A DNA stretch of 64,000 nt from positions 1 through 64,000 of the forward strand of contig NZ_AUHC01000008.1 of assembly GCF_000422985.1 (NCBI RefSeq), read 5' to 3'. Within the stretch, counting starts at the first letter, position 1. Every line of letters starts with the position of its first letter. A program made the position numbers and the translations under genes. The DNA comes from Erythrobacter cryptus DSM 12079. Lineage in GTDB: Bacteria > Pseudomonadota > Alphaproteobacteria > Sphingomonadales > Sphingomonadaceae. The notes below the pieces were generated by a model that saw only the letters and a list, made by a program, of their open reading frames with translations, had not been told where the DNA came from and did not search any database. Of the stretch, positions 46,397 to 56,116 are shown in pieces.

Positions 46397-48577
46397 TCAG
46401 ACGAAGCTGTAGGGATCGATATCGATCCCCACCCGCACCCCGGGGGGGAAGGGGACGCGCGCGATCCAGGCGCGCAGCACCTCTTGCAGCGGGGCGCTGC
46501 GGCGCGCGTTGATGAGGAAGCGAAAGCGATAGCGCCCCCGCAGCAGCGCGAGCGGTGCCGGGGCGGGGCCGAGGATGGCGATATCGGGCAGCTGCGGGCG
46601 CGCCTCGCCGAGGCGCGCGGCGGCCTCGCGCGCTTCCTTCTCGTCCTCGGAGGAGAGGATGATCGCCGCCCAGCGCCCGAAGGGCGGGGCGCCCGCAGCG
46701 CGGCGATCCTCGGTCTCGGCGGCGTAGAAGGCATCGCGATCCCCGCTCGCCAGCGCCGCGATCACCGGCGCGTCCGGGTGGCGGGTCTGGATCAGCACCT
46801 CGCCCGGCTTGGCCGCGCGCCCGGCGCGCCCGGCGACCTGGGCGATCTGGGCATAGGTGCGCTCGGCCGCGCGCAGATCCCCGCCTTCAAGGCCGAGATC
46901 GGCATCGACCACGCCGACCAGCGTGAGTTCGGGAAAGTGGAAGCCCTTGGTCACCAGCTGGGTGCCGATGATGATGTCGATCGCCTTGTTCTCGGCCGCG
47001 GCGATGAACTGCGCGGCGCGTTCGGGGCTGCCAAGCGTGTCCGAGGTGGCGATGGCCAGCCGCGCCTCGGGGAACAGGCCGCGCACCTCCTCGGCGATGC
47101 GTTCGACCCCGGGGCCGCAGGCCACCAGGCAATCGGCCTCGCCGCATTCGGGGCAGGCGCCGGGCACGCCGGTTTCAAAGCCGCAATGGTGGCAGGCCAG
47201 CCGCTCCGAGAGGCGGTGCTCGACCAGCCAGGCGCTGCACGCCGGGCATTTGAAGCGGTGCCCGCAATTGCGGCACAGGGTGAGCGGGGCATAGCCGCGG
47301 CGATTGAGGAACAAGAGCGCCTGTTCGCCCCGCTCGAGCCGTGCGCTGAGGGCCTCGATAAGCGGTGCGGCCAGCCAGCGCTGGCGCCCCGGCTGATCGC
47401 GGGTGAGATCGATCAGGCGCACGCCGGGCAGGCTTGCCCCGCCAAAGCGGCGCGGCAATTCGCAGCGCTGATAGACGCCGATCGCGGCCATGTGCAGGCT
47501 TTCAAGCGCCGGGGTGGCGCTGGCGAGGATCACCGGCACACGCTCGAACCGGGCGCGCATCACCGCCACGTCGCGGGCGTTGTAGCGCACCCCGTCATCC
47601 TGCTTGAAGCTGACCTCGTGGGCCTCGTCGACCACGATCAGCCCGAGCCGGGCATAGGGCAGGAACAGTGCCGAACGCGCGCCCACCACCACCTGCGCCC
47701 CGCCATCCTCGGGCGGCTGCACGATCGCGCGCCAGGCGCGGCGGCGCTGGCTCGACTTGAGCGAGGAATGCCACAGCACCGGGGCAGTGCCGAAGCGCGC
47801 GGCAAAGCGGGCGAGCACGTTTTCGGTAAGCGCGATCTCGGGCAGCAGCACCAGCACCTGCCGGCCCATGGCAAGCGCGGCGGCGATGGGTTCGAAATAG
47901 GTCTCGGTCTTGCCCGATCCCGTCACCCCGTCGAGGAGGAAGGGGGCAAAGTCTGCGGCCCTGACCGCGGCGGTGAGCCGCGCGGCGACCGCGGCCTGCT
48001 CGGCGGACAGCGCGGGCGGGGCGTGATCGGGATCGAGCCGGGGGAAGGGCCGGTCGATCGCGACGCTGACCGGCACGATCAGCCCGGCCCCGATCATGCC
48101 GCGCAGCACGCCTTCTGACACCCCGGCACTGGCGGCAAGCTCGCGCAGGCTGCCCTGCGCGCCCGCCAGCCGTTCCAGCGCCGCCTTGCGCTTCGGCGTG
48201 AGGCGGGCGGGCGCCGGGGCGGCGGCGAGCCGGTATTCGGTGACGCGGCGCGGCCCGGCCAGCGCGCCGCCGCTCGCCAGCGCCATGCGCGCAACGCTGG
48301 CAAGCGGCGCGCAATAATAATCCGCGGTCCATTCGATCAGGCGCCGCAGCGGCGCTTCGAGCGGGGGGACGTCGAGCACTTCGAGGATCGGGCGCAGCCG
48401 TTCCGGCGCCACCGGATCGCCGGGCAGCACGCCCTCGTCCCACACGATCCCCGTGACCTTGCGCGGCCCGAGCGGGGCCACCACCACGCTGCCCGGCGGC
48501 GCCTCCACACCCTCGGGCAGGCGATAATCGAGCGGGCCGAGCGCGGCATTGAGGACAAGAAGGCGCACGCGGTTCAT
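46397..48577 (-). CDS. priA: Primosomal protein N' (replication-restart helicase PriA)
   Basis: A 726-residue 3'-5' helicase that restarts collapsed forks. The N-terminal DNA-binding domain (residues 1-110, LNAALGPLDYRLPEGV...GPRKVTGIVWD) is followed by Walker A LDGVTGSGKTETYFEPI, DEAH box LIVVDEAHEVSFKQDDGVRYNARDV, the zinc-binding cysteine array CRNCGHRFKCPAC and HHCGFETGVPGACPECGE, and helicase motifs DIIIGTQLVTKGFHFPE and YAQIAQVAGRAGRA. The ATG at 48577 gives the normal N-terminus; the frame stays open well upstream, antisense to the next gene. Confidence 0.95.
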   Translation of the reverse strand: MNRVRLLVLNAALGPLDYRLPEGVEAPPGSVVVAPLGPRKVTGIVWDEGVLPGDPVAPERLRPILEVLDVPPLEAPLRRLIEWTADYYCAPLASVARMALASGGALAGPRRVTEYRLAAAPAPARLTPKRKAALERLAGAQGSLRELAASAGVSEGVLRGMIGAGLIVPVSVAIDRPFPRLDPDHAPPALSAEQAAVAARLTAAVRAADFAPFLLDGVTGSGKTETYFEPIAAALAMGRQVLVLLPEIALTENVLARFAARFGTAPVLWHSSLKSSQRRRAWRAIVQPPEDGGAQVVVGARSALFLPYARLGLIVVDEAHEVSFKQDDGVRYNARDVAVMRARFERVPVILASATPALESLHMAAIGVYQRCELPRRFGGASLPGVRLIDLTRDQPGRQRWLAAPLIEALSARLERGEQALLFLNRRGYAPLTLCRNCGHRFKCPACSAWLVEHRLSERLACHHCGFETGVPGACPECGEADCLVACGPGVERIAEEVRGLFPEARLAIATSDTLGSPERAAQFIAAAENKAIDIIIGTQLVTKGFHFPELTLVGVVDADLGLEGGDLRAAERTYAQIAQVAGRAGRAAKPGEVLIQTRHPDAPVIAALASGDRDAFYAAETEDRRAAGAPPFGRWAAIILSSEDEKEAREAAARLGEARPQLPDIAILGPAPAPLALLRGRYRFRFLINARRSAPLQEVLRAWIARVPFPPGVRVGIDIDPYSFV

Positions 48578-48632
48578 CCTGGCGCCATATGGGGCGCGGC
48601 AAAGCGGTGAGGCAAGGAGGGATGCCCGACTT

Positions 48633-49343
48633 ATGACCATGCCCATTTCCCCGCCCATTGCCCGCCCCATCGCCCGCCGCCAGCTCATCGCCGGGGCCGC
48701 GGCGCTTGGTGGCCTGGTGCTGCTGCCTGGCTGCGCCGGCACCGCCGGGCCTTTGAGCCTTGAGGAAGCGGTGCGCCGCCTGCTGCTGGTCGCCAGCGAG
48801 CGCGCCTTTGCCCGGCTGACTGCGCCGGGGGGCGTGTGGGACGAGCAGATCGCCCGGCTCGATCTGCCCGCGCTCCTGGGCGGGCGCGGCGAGGTGCTCG
48901 CGCGCATCCTCGGCTCGGCGCGTGTGCGCGGCGCGCTCGAGGCGCGGCTCGCCGATCTGGCCATCGATGCCTCCTATCGCGCTGCCCCGGTGGTGGCCGA
49001 TGCGGTGCGGGTGATCGGGGTGAGGAACGCGCTGGCCATCATCCGCGGCGGGCCCGATGCGGCGAGCGCCTACCTGCGCGCCGAGATGGGCAGCGCGCTC
49101 ATCGATGCGATCCTGCCCGAGTTGGGCGAGGCGCTCCGCCTCAGCCGCGATCCGCTGATCGGCGATGTGGTCGCGCTGCTCGCCGGGCCCGAGGTTGCGG
49201 GGATGGCCGAACGATTCGGCCGCGCGGTCGAGGATGCGATCTGGGACGAGATCGCGCGCGAGGAAGCCGCGATCCGCGCCGACCCCGAGGCCACCCGCGA
49301 TCCGCTGCTGATCGGCGTCTTCGGCGCGGGCCAGCGGCTCTAG
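48633..49343 (+). CDS. DUF4197 domain-containing lipoprotein
   Basis: A 236-residue protein with a twin-arginine-like start (ARRQLIAGAAALGGLVLLPGC) whose last residues form a lipobox, so it is likely a lipoprotein. The rest matches DUF4197: SLEEAVRRLLLVASERAFARL, IRGGPDAASAYLRAEMGSALIDAILPEL, VVALLAGPEVAGM. Helical throughout and without catalytic motifs. AAGGAGGG lies upstream. Divergent from priA. Function unknown. Confidence 0.85.
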   Translation: MTMPISPPIARPIARRQLIAGAAALGGLVLLPGCAGTAGPLSLEEAVRRLLLVASERAFARLTAPGGVWDEQIARLDLPALLGGRGEVLARILGSARVRGALEARLADLAIDASYRAAPVVADAVRVIGVRNALAIIRGGPDAASAYLRAEMGSALIDAILPELGEALRLSRDPLIGDVVALLAGPEVAGMAERFGRAVEDAIWDEIAREEAAIRADPEATRDPLLIGVFGAGQRL

Positions 49344-49346
49344 CGG

Positions 49347-50006
49347 CTAGAAGCGGTAGGTGATGGCTGCCTGCGGGATATGGCTGGTCTTTGCCGGGCG
49401 CGCGCCACGCGGGAAGATCACGAGCCAGTAGATCGCCCCGACATCGAGATTCTTGCTGAGGCGGTGGATCAGGCTTGCCTGCATCCGCCACTGCTCGGTC
49501 GAGGCGCCCTGGCCTGATCTGCGCCCCTGCAACAGGCCAAGCCATTCGACCCCGGCGGTCGCGCGCCAATCCTTGGCCAGCGGCTGGCCGTATTGCACCC
49601 GCTGGCGCAGGCGCAGCTCCATCCGATCGGCGCCGTCGAAGAAGCGCTGCTCGAGCCGGGTGCGCGCCTCGATCCGCCCGAGCGTGAAGCTCGCCTGCTG
49701 GTGGGTGCGCAATTCGGTCAGCCCCGCAGCTTCGACCAGCATCACGCCCCCGCCGATCCGGGTGTTTTCGCCCACCTGCTCATCGATCGCGATGCGGATG
49801 GTCTGCTGGTCGGCGCCCACCTCGCGCGCGGAGCGCCAGCGCTGGGAGGCATCGAGCGTGAGCGTGGTGCCATCACCGATCTTCCCGGTGGCCACGGTAT
49901 TGAGCCAGAATTGCGAGTCCTCGTCCGCGGCGCGCGCTTTGGATGGTTGCCAAGCGGCAAAGCTGGCGGCAAGCAGGAGCAGGCATCGCGCGGCGGGCTG
50001 AGTCAC
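49347..50006 (-). CDS. DUF2490 outer-membrane-like protein
   Basis: A 219-residue secreted protein with signal peptide [22 protein letters not shown], followed by [28 protein letters not shown] and alternating hydrophobic/polar strands ending in an aromatic (PQAAITYRF), the pattern of a small outer-membrane beta-barrel. This fits DUF2490. The start is GTG 50006, giving a proper signal peptide. Convergent with the DUF4197 gene (3-bp gap) and divergent from the transaldolase gene. Role unknown. Confidence 0.8.
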   Translation of the reverse strand: MTQPAARCLLLLAASFAAWQPSKARAADEDSQFWLNTVATGKIGDGTTLTLDASQRWRSAREVGADQQTIRIAIDEQVGENTRIGGGVMLVEAAGLTELRTHQQASFTLGRIEARTRLEQRFFDGADRMELRLRQRVQYGQPLAKDWRATAGVEWLGLLQGRRSGQGASTEQWRMQASLIHRLSKNLDVGAIYWLVIFPRGARPAKTSHIPQAAITYRF

Positions 50007-50066
50007 GCCGCGGCGCTTAGCCGCCGCGAAGCCCGGTCGCCACAGGAATCCGAAAAGAGAGCTTGC

Positions 50067-50720
50067 ATGAAATTCTTCGTCGACACTGCCGAAATCGAGG
50101 CGATCCGTGATCTTGCCGCCACCGGGCTGCTCGATGGGGTGACGACCAACCCCTCGCTGATCGCCAAGTCGGGCCGCGATTTCAAGGAAGTGACCGCCGA
50201 GATCTGCCGCATCGTCGATGGCCCGGTGAGCGCCGAGGTGGTGGCGCTCGATCACGCCACGATGATGAAAGAGGCCGAGGTGCTGCGCAAGATCGCCGAC
50301 AATGTCTGCATCAAGGTGCCGCTCACCGTCGATGGCCTCAAGACCTGCAAGGCGCTCACCGGCGATGGCACCATGGTCAATGTCACGCTGTGCTTTTCGG
50401 CCAATCAGGCGCTGCTTGCGGCCAAGGCCGGGGCGACTTTCGTCTCGCCCTTCGTCGGGCGCCACGATGACAATGGCTTTGACGGCATGGAGCTGATCCG
50501 CGACATCCGCCTCATCTATGACAATTACGCCTTTGCCACCGAGATCCTGGTGGCAAGCGTGCGCCACACCAACCACGTGCTCGAGGCCGCGCGCATCGGC
50601 GCCGATGTGATGACCGCGCCCCCTGCGGTGATCCACGCGCTGTTCCGCCACGTGCTCACCGACAAGGGGATCGAGGGCTTCCTTGCCGATTGGGCCAAGA
50701 CCGGCCAGAGCATCCTCTAG
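50067..50720 (+). CDS. Transaldolase / fructose-6-phosphate aldolase-like
   Basis: A 217-residue small-type transaldolase (TalC/FSA family). It begins [36 protein letters not shown]; the Schiff-base Lys is in [11 protein letters not shown], and [33 protein letters not shown] is the family block. Small transaldolases shuttle dihydroxyacetone units in the pentose-phosphate pathway; true FSA cannot be told apart here. AAAAGAGAG precedes the ATG. Confidence 0.94.
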   Translation: MKFFVDTAEIEAIRDLAATGLLDGVTTNPSLIAKSGRDFKEVTAEICRIVDGPVSAEVVALDHATMMKEAEVLRKIADNVCIKVPLTVDGLKTCKALTGDGTMVNVTLCFSANQALLAAKAGATFVSPFVGRHDDNGFDGMELIRDIRLIYDNYAFATEILVASVRHTNHVLEAARIGADVMTAPPAVIHALFRHVLTDKGIEGFLADWAKTGQSIL

Positions 50721-50736
50721 CGCGCGCACGAAGCCC

Positions 50737-52575
50737 ATGGCCGAACAAACCCCGCTCGATCGCTTCAAGCAGGCGCTGACCAGCGCATCGCGGGCGATCG
50801 CGCGTGATGGCGAGGTCGAGATCGCCTGGAGCGCCGATGCCCCGGGAAGCGCGGGCAACCGCTTTCGCGTGCCGCTGCCCGGGCGCGATCTGCCGCCCGA
50901 GCAGGTGCGCGAGGCGCGCGGCTTTGCCGACAGCTTCGCGCTGAAACTGCGCCATCACGATCCTGCGCTTCATGCCCGCGGCGCGCCGCCCGAGCCGATC
51001 GCGCGGGCGTGCTATGACGCGATCGAACAGGCGCGTTACGAGGCGCTGGGGGCCAACCGCTTCGGCGGGATCAAGGCCAATCTCGATGCCGCCACCGAAC
51101 TGCGCACCGCCTCTGACCAGATCGTGCGGGCGCAGAACTCCGCCGAAGTGCCGCTGCAGACCGCGCTGGCGCTGCTGGTGCGCGAGGCGCTGACCGGGGA
51201 GGCCGTGCCCGAAAAGGCGCGCGGCGGGATTGCGCTGGTGCGCGACTTTCTCGAAGAGAAGGTCGGCGGCGATCTTGCCGGCCTTGCCGAGCGCATGGGC
51301 GATCAGGCGGCCTTCCAGAAGCTCGCGCTCGAGATGCTGCGCGAGCTTGACCTGACCCGGCCCGCCGATGCCCCCGATGCCGGCGAGAATGACACCCCCG
51401 ATGACGAGGACGCGCCCAGCGACGAGAGCGCGGGCGAGGACGAGAGCGAGGGCGCGGGCGATCCCCAGGCCGCCGAGATGGCCGGCGAGATGGCCGAAGG
51501 CGAGGGCGATGGCGAGCAGAGCGCCGAGGCCGAGGCCCAAAGCGAGATGGGCGAGGGCGATCCGGGCGAGGAGGGCGATGGCGCCAAGGCCCCGGTGCGC
51601 CCCAACCGGCCGCAAGGCGAGATCCCGGCGGGGCTCGACTACCGCGCCTACACCACCCGCTTCGACGAGGAGGTGGCGGCGAGCGACCTGTGCGATCCGG
51701 ATGAGCTTGATCGCCTGCGCGCCTATCTCGACAGCCAGCTGACCGGCCTGCAAAGCGTGGTGACGCGGCTTGCCAACCGCTTGCAGCGCCGGTTGATGGC
51801 GCAGCAAAACCGCAGCTGGGATTTCGATCAGGAGGAAGGCGTGCTCGATGCCGCGCGGCTTGCCCGGGTGATCGTCTCGCCCGGCACTGCGCTCTCCTAC
51901 AAGGTCGAGCGCGATGTCGAATTCAAGGATACGGTGGTCACCCTGCTCATCGACAATTCGGGCTCGATGCGCGGGCGGCCCATCAGCATCGCCGCGATCA
52001 GCGCCGATATCCTTGCCCGCACGCTCGAGCGCTGCGGGGTGAAGACCGAGATCCTGGGCTTTACCACCCGCGCCTGGAAGGGCGGGCAGAGCCGCGAGGC
52101 CTGGCTCGCCGATGGCAAGCCGCCCAATCCGGGGCGGCTCAATGATCTCAGGCACATCATCTACAAGCAGGCCGACGAGCCCTGGCGCCGGGCGCGGCGC
52201 AATCTCGGGCTGATGATGCGCGAGGGGCTGCTGAAAGAGAACATCGACGGCGAGGCGCTGATGTGGGCCCATGCCCGCCTGCTCGCCCGGCCCGAGGAGC
52301 GGCGCATCCTGATGGTGATTTCGGACGGCGCGCCGGTCGATGATTCAACCCTCTCGGTGAACAGTGCCGGTTATCTCGAAGCGCACCTCAGAAGCGTGAT
52401 CGCATGGATCGAACGCGCTTCGCCGGTTGAACTGGTGGCGATCGGCATCGGCCACGATGTCACCCGCTACTATCGCCGCGCGGTGACGATCATGGACGTC
52501 GAGCAATTGGGCGGCACGATCATCGAGCAGCTCGCCGAGCTGTTCGAGGATGAAAAGGGCGGCAAGTCTCGTTGA
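50737..52575 (+). CDS. cobT: Cobaltochelatase subunit CobT
   Basis: A 612-residue CobT, partner of CobS and CobN in aerobic cobalt insertion into hydrogenobyrinate diamide. Its N-terminal helical part (about 1-220) is followed by a long acidic linker (residues 225-305, runs of D/E/G/A), then [21 protein letters not shown], and a C-terminal von Willebrand A domain with the MIDAS motif [14 protein letters not shown] and [13 protein letters not shown]. cobS and cobN are not in the window. It starts 16 bp after the transaldolase gene. Confidence 0.93.
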   Translation: MAEQTPLDRFKQALTSASRAIARDGEVEIAWSADAPGSAGNRFRVPLPGRDLPPEQVREARGFADSFALKLRHHDPALHARGAPPEPIARACYDAIEQARYEALGANRFGGIKANLDAATELRTASDQIVRAQNSAEVPLQTALALLVREALTGEAVPEKARGGIALVRDFLEEKVGGDLAGLAERMGDQAAFQKLALEMLRELDLTRPADAPDAGENDTPDDEDAPSDESAGEDESEGAGDPQAAEMAGEMAEGEGDGEQSAEAEAQSEMGEGDPGEEGDGAKAPVRPNRPQGEIPAGLDYRAYTTRFDEEVAASDLCDPDELDRLRAYLDSQLTGLQSVVTRLANRLQRRLMAQQNRSWDFDQEEGVLDAARLARVIVSPGTALSYKVERDVEFKDTVVTLLIDNSGSMRGRPISIAAISADILARTLERCGVKTEILGFTTRAWKGGQSREAWLADGKPPNPGRLNDLRHIIYKQADEPWRRARRNLGLMMREGLLKENIDGEALMWAHARLLARPEERRILMVISDGAPVDDSTLSVNSAGYLEAHLRSVIAWIERASPVELVAIGIGHDVTRYYRRAVTIMDVEQLGGTIIEQLAELFEDEKGGKSR

Positions 52576-52660
52576 CACCGGTGCGCGCTTCCCATGAAGC
52601 ATTGACGCATTGCCGCGTTTGCCTCATATCGTCTTCTCACACCGTTTCTGGGGCGCTCAC

Positions 52661-53272
52661 TTGAAATCATTCCTGTTCGTGCTGCTGCTCCAGGCAGCTG
52701 CGCCCGAGATTACGCAGAGCGGTGAAAACCCCGCTGTCGATGCCATTCCTGCTGAAGCGGCACCTGATGCTGCGCCCCATACCGCAACCGAGGTCCTGCT
52801 TCCCAAGGCCACCCCGGTCGTGATCGCTGTCGACAAGGAAGTCGGCTCGAAGATCAGCGTGGCCGGCGAGATGTTTCCGATCCGCCTTGCCCAACCGGTC
52901 GAGCTTGACGGAGTGAGCCTGCTGCCCGCCGGAATCACCGGAGAAGGACAGGTCGTCCACGCGAAGAAAGCCGGCATGGCAGGCTCGGCGGGCGAACTGA
53001 TCCTTGCCGCGCGCTATCTCGATTACCACGGCCGACGGATTGAACTCAGGAGCTTCAAGTTCATCGAGGAAGGCGACGAGATTCTCTCGCGCGGGAAAAA
53101 CAATGTTGATCTCGCCTCGGCCACCAACGCTGCGATCGGGCCGCTCGGCTTCTTCATCAGCGGGGGCAACACCACCATCGCGCCGGGCACGCTCGCCTCG
53201 GCGAAGACCAAGAATGACGAGACCTTTGCCGTGCCGGCGGAAACCGCCGCCGCCCCGGAAGAAGTCAAGTGA
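52661..53272 (+). CDS. Secreted conserved hypothetical protein
   Basis: About 203 residues, beginning with a short signal-like segment (LKSFLFVLLLQAAA), then a Pro/Ala stretch and a compact domain with PVVIAVDKEVGSKISVAGEMFPIRLAQPVELDGVSLLPAGITGEGQVV, reminiscent of TrbI/VirB10-type beta domains. A TTG start at 52661 is chosen so that the protein begins with the signal peptide; TTG at 52610 is an alternative, and neither has a strong RBS. GC is a little lower than in neighbours. Function unknown; close spacing (12 bp) suggests transcription with the next gene. Confidence 0.7.
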   Translation: MKSFLFVLLLQAAAPEITQSGENPAVDAIPAEAAPDAAPHTATEVLLPKATPVVIAVDKEVGSKISVAGEMFPIRLAQPVELDGVSLLPAGITGEGQVVHAKKAGMAGSAGELILAARYLDYHGRRIELRSFKFIEEGDEILSRGKNNVDLASATNAAIGPLGFFISGGNTTIAPGTLASAKTKNDETFAVPAETAAAPEEVK

Positions 53273-53284
53273 CAGGAGAATAGA

Positions 53285-53782
53285 ATGAAGAAGTTTCTGG
53301 TGGCACTGGCTTTCGCGGCGGCAGCGCCGGTGGCGATGACCGCTTCGGCTCCGGCCGCTCTGGCGCAGGACAAAGCTGAAGGCGAGTTCAAGATCCCCAC
53401 GCCGCCCGAAGGCAAGGGGCAGGTGATCTTCTATCGCACCGGCGGCATCAGCGGTGCGGCGCTCGGCTGTGCGGTGTTCGACGCTGGGGCCGAGGACAAG
53501 CTATCCTCGCTCGGCGCGGGCAAGTATTTTGTGCTGGTGTCCGACCCCGGCCCACGCAGCTTTACCGTCAAGTCGCTCGAGGCCAAGGACGCGATGACGC
53601 TGGAGATCGAGGAAGGCGAAACCCAGTTCGTGCGCTGCAAGATCAAGGCCGGTTTCATGTCCGGCCGCGCCGACATTGCTCCGAGCAATGAAAGCGAGTT
53701 TCGCAGCAAGTACAAGACCGCCAAGCTGGTCGATGCCGACGATATGTCGGCCGAGGTCAAGGCCATGAACTATCCCCAGTAA
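53285..53782 (+). CDS. DUF2846-like secreted protein
   Basis: A 165-residue protein with a signal peptide cleaved near residue 28 (APAALAQ). The mature part GKGQVIFYRTGGISGAALGCAVFDAGAEDKLSSLGAGKYFVLVSDPGPRSFTV with EEGETQFVRCKI fits the DUF2846 beta-sandwich. Typical for small periplasmic or lipoprotein-like domains of unknown role. AGGAGAA precedes the ATG, and the spacing suggests co-transcription with the upstream secreted protein. Confidence 0.85.
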   Translation: MKKFLVALAFAAAAPVAMTASAPAALAQDKAEGEFKIPTPPEGKGQVIFYRTGGISGAALGCAVFDAGAEDKLSSLGAGKYFVLVSDPGPRSFTVKSLEAKDAMTLEIEEGETQFVRCKIKAGFMSGRADIAPSNESEFRSKYKTAKLVDADDMSAEVKAMNYPQ

Positions 53783-53904
53783 CGCGCGATCCGGTCGGGG
53801 ATCGGGGTAGGCGGCGCCGCTGGCGATTTTGTCGCTTGCGGCCCTTGCCTTGGGCGCGGATGAAGGCGTCCGTCCCGAATGCCAATGATCGGAAGAATCA
53901 CGTC

Positions 53905-54567
53905 ATGACTGTTACCGAAGCTGTCACCACCCGCCGTTCCGTCCGCCAGTTTCTTGATAAGCCGGTGCCCTATGAGGTGATCCACCGGGTGATGGACAAG
54001 GCCCGCTGGGCACCTTCGGGGTGCAATTACCAGCCCTGGCAGGCCACCATCCTCACCGGCCAGCCGCTTGCCGACCTGCGCGCGCGCATCGCCGGCCAGC
54101 CGCTGGGTGAGCTCGAATACAGCTGGGACGCACCGGCTGCGCACGAGGAATACAAGGCCCGGCTCGGCGGGGTTTCGGCCAAGATGTTCGAGGCGCTCGG
54201 CATCGCGCGCGACGACACCGCCGGGCGCATGGCGGCGATGGCGCGCAACGCCACCAATTTCGACGCGCCGGTGCTGCTCTTGTGCTATTTCCCGCGCTTC
54301 ATGCTCGAGCCGCAATGGTCGGACACCGGCATGTGGCTCCAGACCATCGCGCTCCTGCTGCGCGAGGAGGGGCTGGATTCGTGCTTCCAGGAATTCATGG
54401 CCTTCTATGCCAAAGAGATCCGCGCGTTCCTCGGCCTCGATCCCGAAAGCACGATGTTCTTCTGCGGCATGGCGATCGGCTATCGCGATCCGGATGCGCC
54501 GGTGAACAATTTCGCGCGCGAGCGGGTGCCGCTCGAGGAGCAGGTGCGCTTCCTCGGCTGGGATTGA
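53905..54567 (+). CDS. Nitroreductase family protein
   Basis: A 220-residue FMN-dependent oxidoreductase: AVTTRRSVRQFLDKPVPYEVIHRVMDKARWAPSGCNYQPWQATILTG is the FMN-binding N-terminal block, and DTGMWLQTIALLLREEGLDSCFQEF and CGMAIGYRDPDAPVN complete the fold. The substrate is unknown; these enzymes reduce nitroaromatics, quinones or enones with NAD(P)H. GGAAGA lies upstream of the ATG at 53905. Followed 37 bp later by cysS. Confidence 0.93.
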   Translation: MTVTEAVTTRRSVRQFLDKPVPYEVIHRVMDKARWAPSGCNYQPWQATILTGQPLADLRARIAGQPLGELEYSWDAPAAHEEYKARLGGVSAKMFEALGIARDDTAGRMAAMARNATNFDAPVLLLCYFPRFMLEPQWSDTGMWLQTIALLLREEGLDSCFQEFMAFYAKEIRAFLGLDPESTMFFCGMAIGYRDPDAPVNNFARERVPLEEQVRFLGWD

Positions 54568-54604
54568 CGCGGCGCGCCGGCGCAAGCAAAGGCGCACACG
54601 CGCC

Positions 54605-56080
54605 ATGACCGACACCCCGCTCAAGCTGTTCAACTCGCTCACCCGCCGGCTCGAGGTGTTCGAACCCGTCCACCCTGGTGAGGCGCGGGTCTATACCTGC
54701 GGGCCGACGGTCTATAACTATCCCCACATCGGCAATATGCGTGCCTATGTCTTTGCCGATGTGCTGGGGCGCACGCTCAGCTGGAAGGGCTACCGCCTCA
54801 CCCATGTGATCAACATCACCGATGTCGGCCATCTTACCGATGATGCCGATGCGGGTGAGGACAAGATGGAGAAGATGGCGGCCGAGAAGGCCCAATCGAT
54901 CTGGGACATCGCCGAACATTACAAGCAAGCCTATTGGGCCGATGTGCGCGCGCTCAACATCCGCGGGCCGATGAAGGAGGGCCGTCCCGAGCCTGCGCAT
55001 TGGACGGTGGCGACCGATTATGTCCCGCAGATGATCGCCTTTGCGCAAACCATTGCCGAGAAGCACTGCTACGAGCTTGAAAGCGGGCTTTATTTCGATG
55101 TTTCAACCGTGGCCGATTATGGTCGGCTTGCCCGGGCGCAGACCGATCAGGGCGAAAGCCGGATCGAGCCGGTGGCGGGCAAGCGCAACCCGGCCGATTT
55201 TGCCATCTGGCGCAAGACCCCGCCGGGCGAGAAACGCCAGATGGAGTGGGACAGCCCCTGGGGCCGCGGCGCCCCGGGCTGGCACCTCGAATGCAGCGTG
55301 ATGAGCGGGGCGGTGCTGGGCTTTCCCTTCGACATCCACACCGGCGGGATCGATCACCGCGAGATCCACCACCCCAACGAGATCGCCCAGAACCAGGCCC
55401 ATTGCTGCACCAACGGCCTTGATGAGCCGAAAAATTCGGGCGCAAGGTTCTGGATGCACAACAATTTCCTGGTCGAACGATCGGGCAAGATGTCGAAATC
55501 CTCGGGTGAGTTCCTGCGCCTTCAATTGCTGATCGACCGGGGCTATCACCCGCTTGCCTATCGGCTGATGTGCCTTGCTGCGCATTATCGCTCGGAACTC
55601 GAGTTTTCCTGGGAGGGCCTCGGCGCCGCGCTCACGCGCCTCAAGCGCATGGTGATGGCCGCCGCCCCGCTCGCCGATGTGGCGATGCAGGCGGGCGCTG
55701 CCCATCCCAGGCTCGCGCCGGCCATGGCAAGGTTTGCCGAGGCGATCAGCGATGATCTCAACACCCCGGTGGCCCTGACCGCGCTCGAGGAGGTGCTGGG
55801 GATGAAGAAGGTCGATCCCGCCGCCAAGCGCGCGGCCATCGCCGAGATCGACAGCGTGCTCGGCCTTGATCTTCTCACCCTCACCCGCGAGGGTCTGCGC
55901 ATCCGTCCCAAGGATGCGGCCATCACCGAGGATGAGATCGCAGCCGCGCTCGCCCGCCGCAACGAGGCCCGCGCCGCCAAGGATTTCGCCAGCGCCGATG
56001 CCATCCGCGCCGAGCTGGCCGCTGCGGGCGTCGAGGTGATGGACGGCGATCCCCTGGGCTGGGAGTGGAAATTGGGGTGA
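54605..56080 (+). CDS. cysS: Cysteinyl-tRNA synthetase
   Basis: A 491-residue class I synthetase. The HIGH equivalent is PHIG in YTCGPTVYNYPHIGNMRAYV, the zinc ligands lie in YTCGP, WHLECSVMSG and GIDHREIHHPNEIAQNQA, and KMSKS is in ERSGKMSKSSGE. The C-terminal domain ends RAAKDFASADAIRAELAAAGVEVMDG. Full length and intact. Confidence 0.97.
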   Translation: MTDTPLKLFNSLTRRLEVFEPVHPGEARVYTCGPTVYNYPHIGNMRAYVFADVLGRTLSWKGYRLTHVINITDVGHLTDDADAGEDKMEKMAAEKAQSIWDIAEHYKQAYWADVRALNIRGPMKEGRPEPAHWTVATDYVPQMIAFAQTIAEKHCYELESGLYFDVSTVADYGRLARAQTDQGESRIEPVAGKRNPADFAIWRKTPPGEKRQMEWDSPWGRGAPGWHLECSVMSGAVLGFPFDIHTGGIDHREIHHPNEIAQNQAHCCTNGLDEPKNSGARFWMHNNFLVERSGKMSKSSGEFLRLQLLIDRGYHPLAYRLMCLAAHYRSELEFSWEGLGAALTRLKRMVMAAAPLADVAMQAGAAHPRLAPAMARFAEAISDDLNTPVALTALEEVLGMKKVDPAAKRAAIAEIDSVLGLDLLTLTREGLRIRPKDAAITEDEIAAALARRNEARAAKDFASADAIRAELAAAGVEVMDGDPLGWEWKLG

Positions 56081-56116
56081 GGCCGTGCGGGGGGATACGA
56101 TGAAGGGGACAAAGCC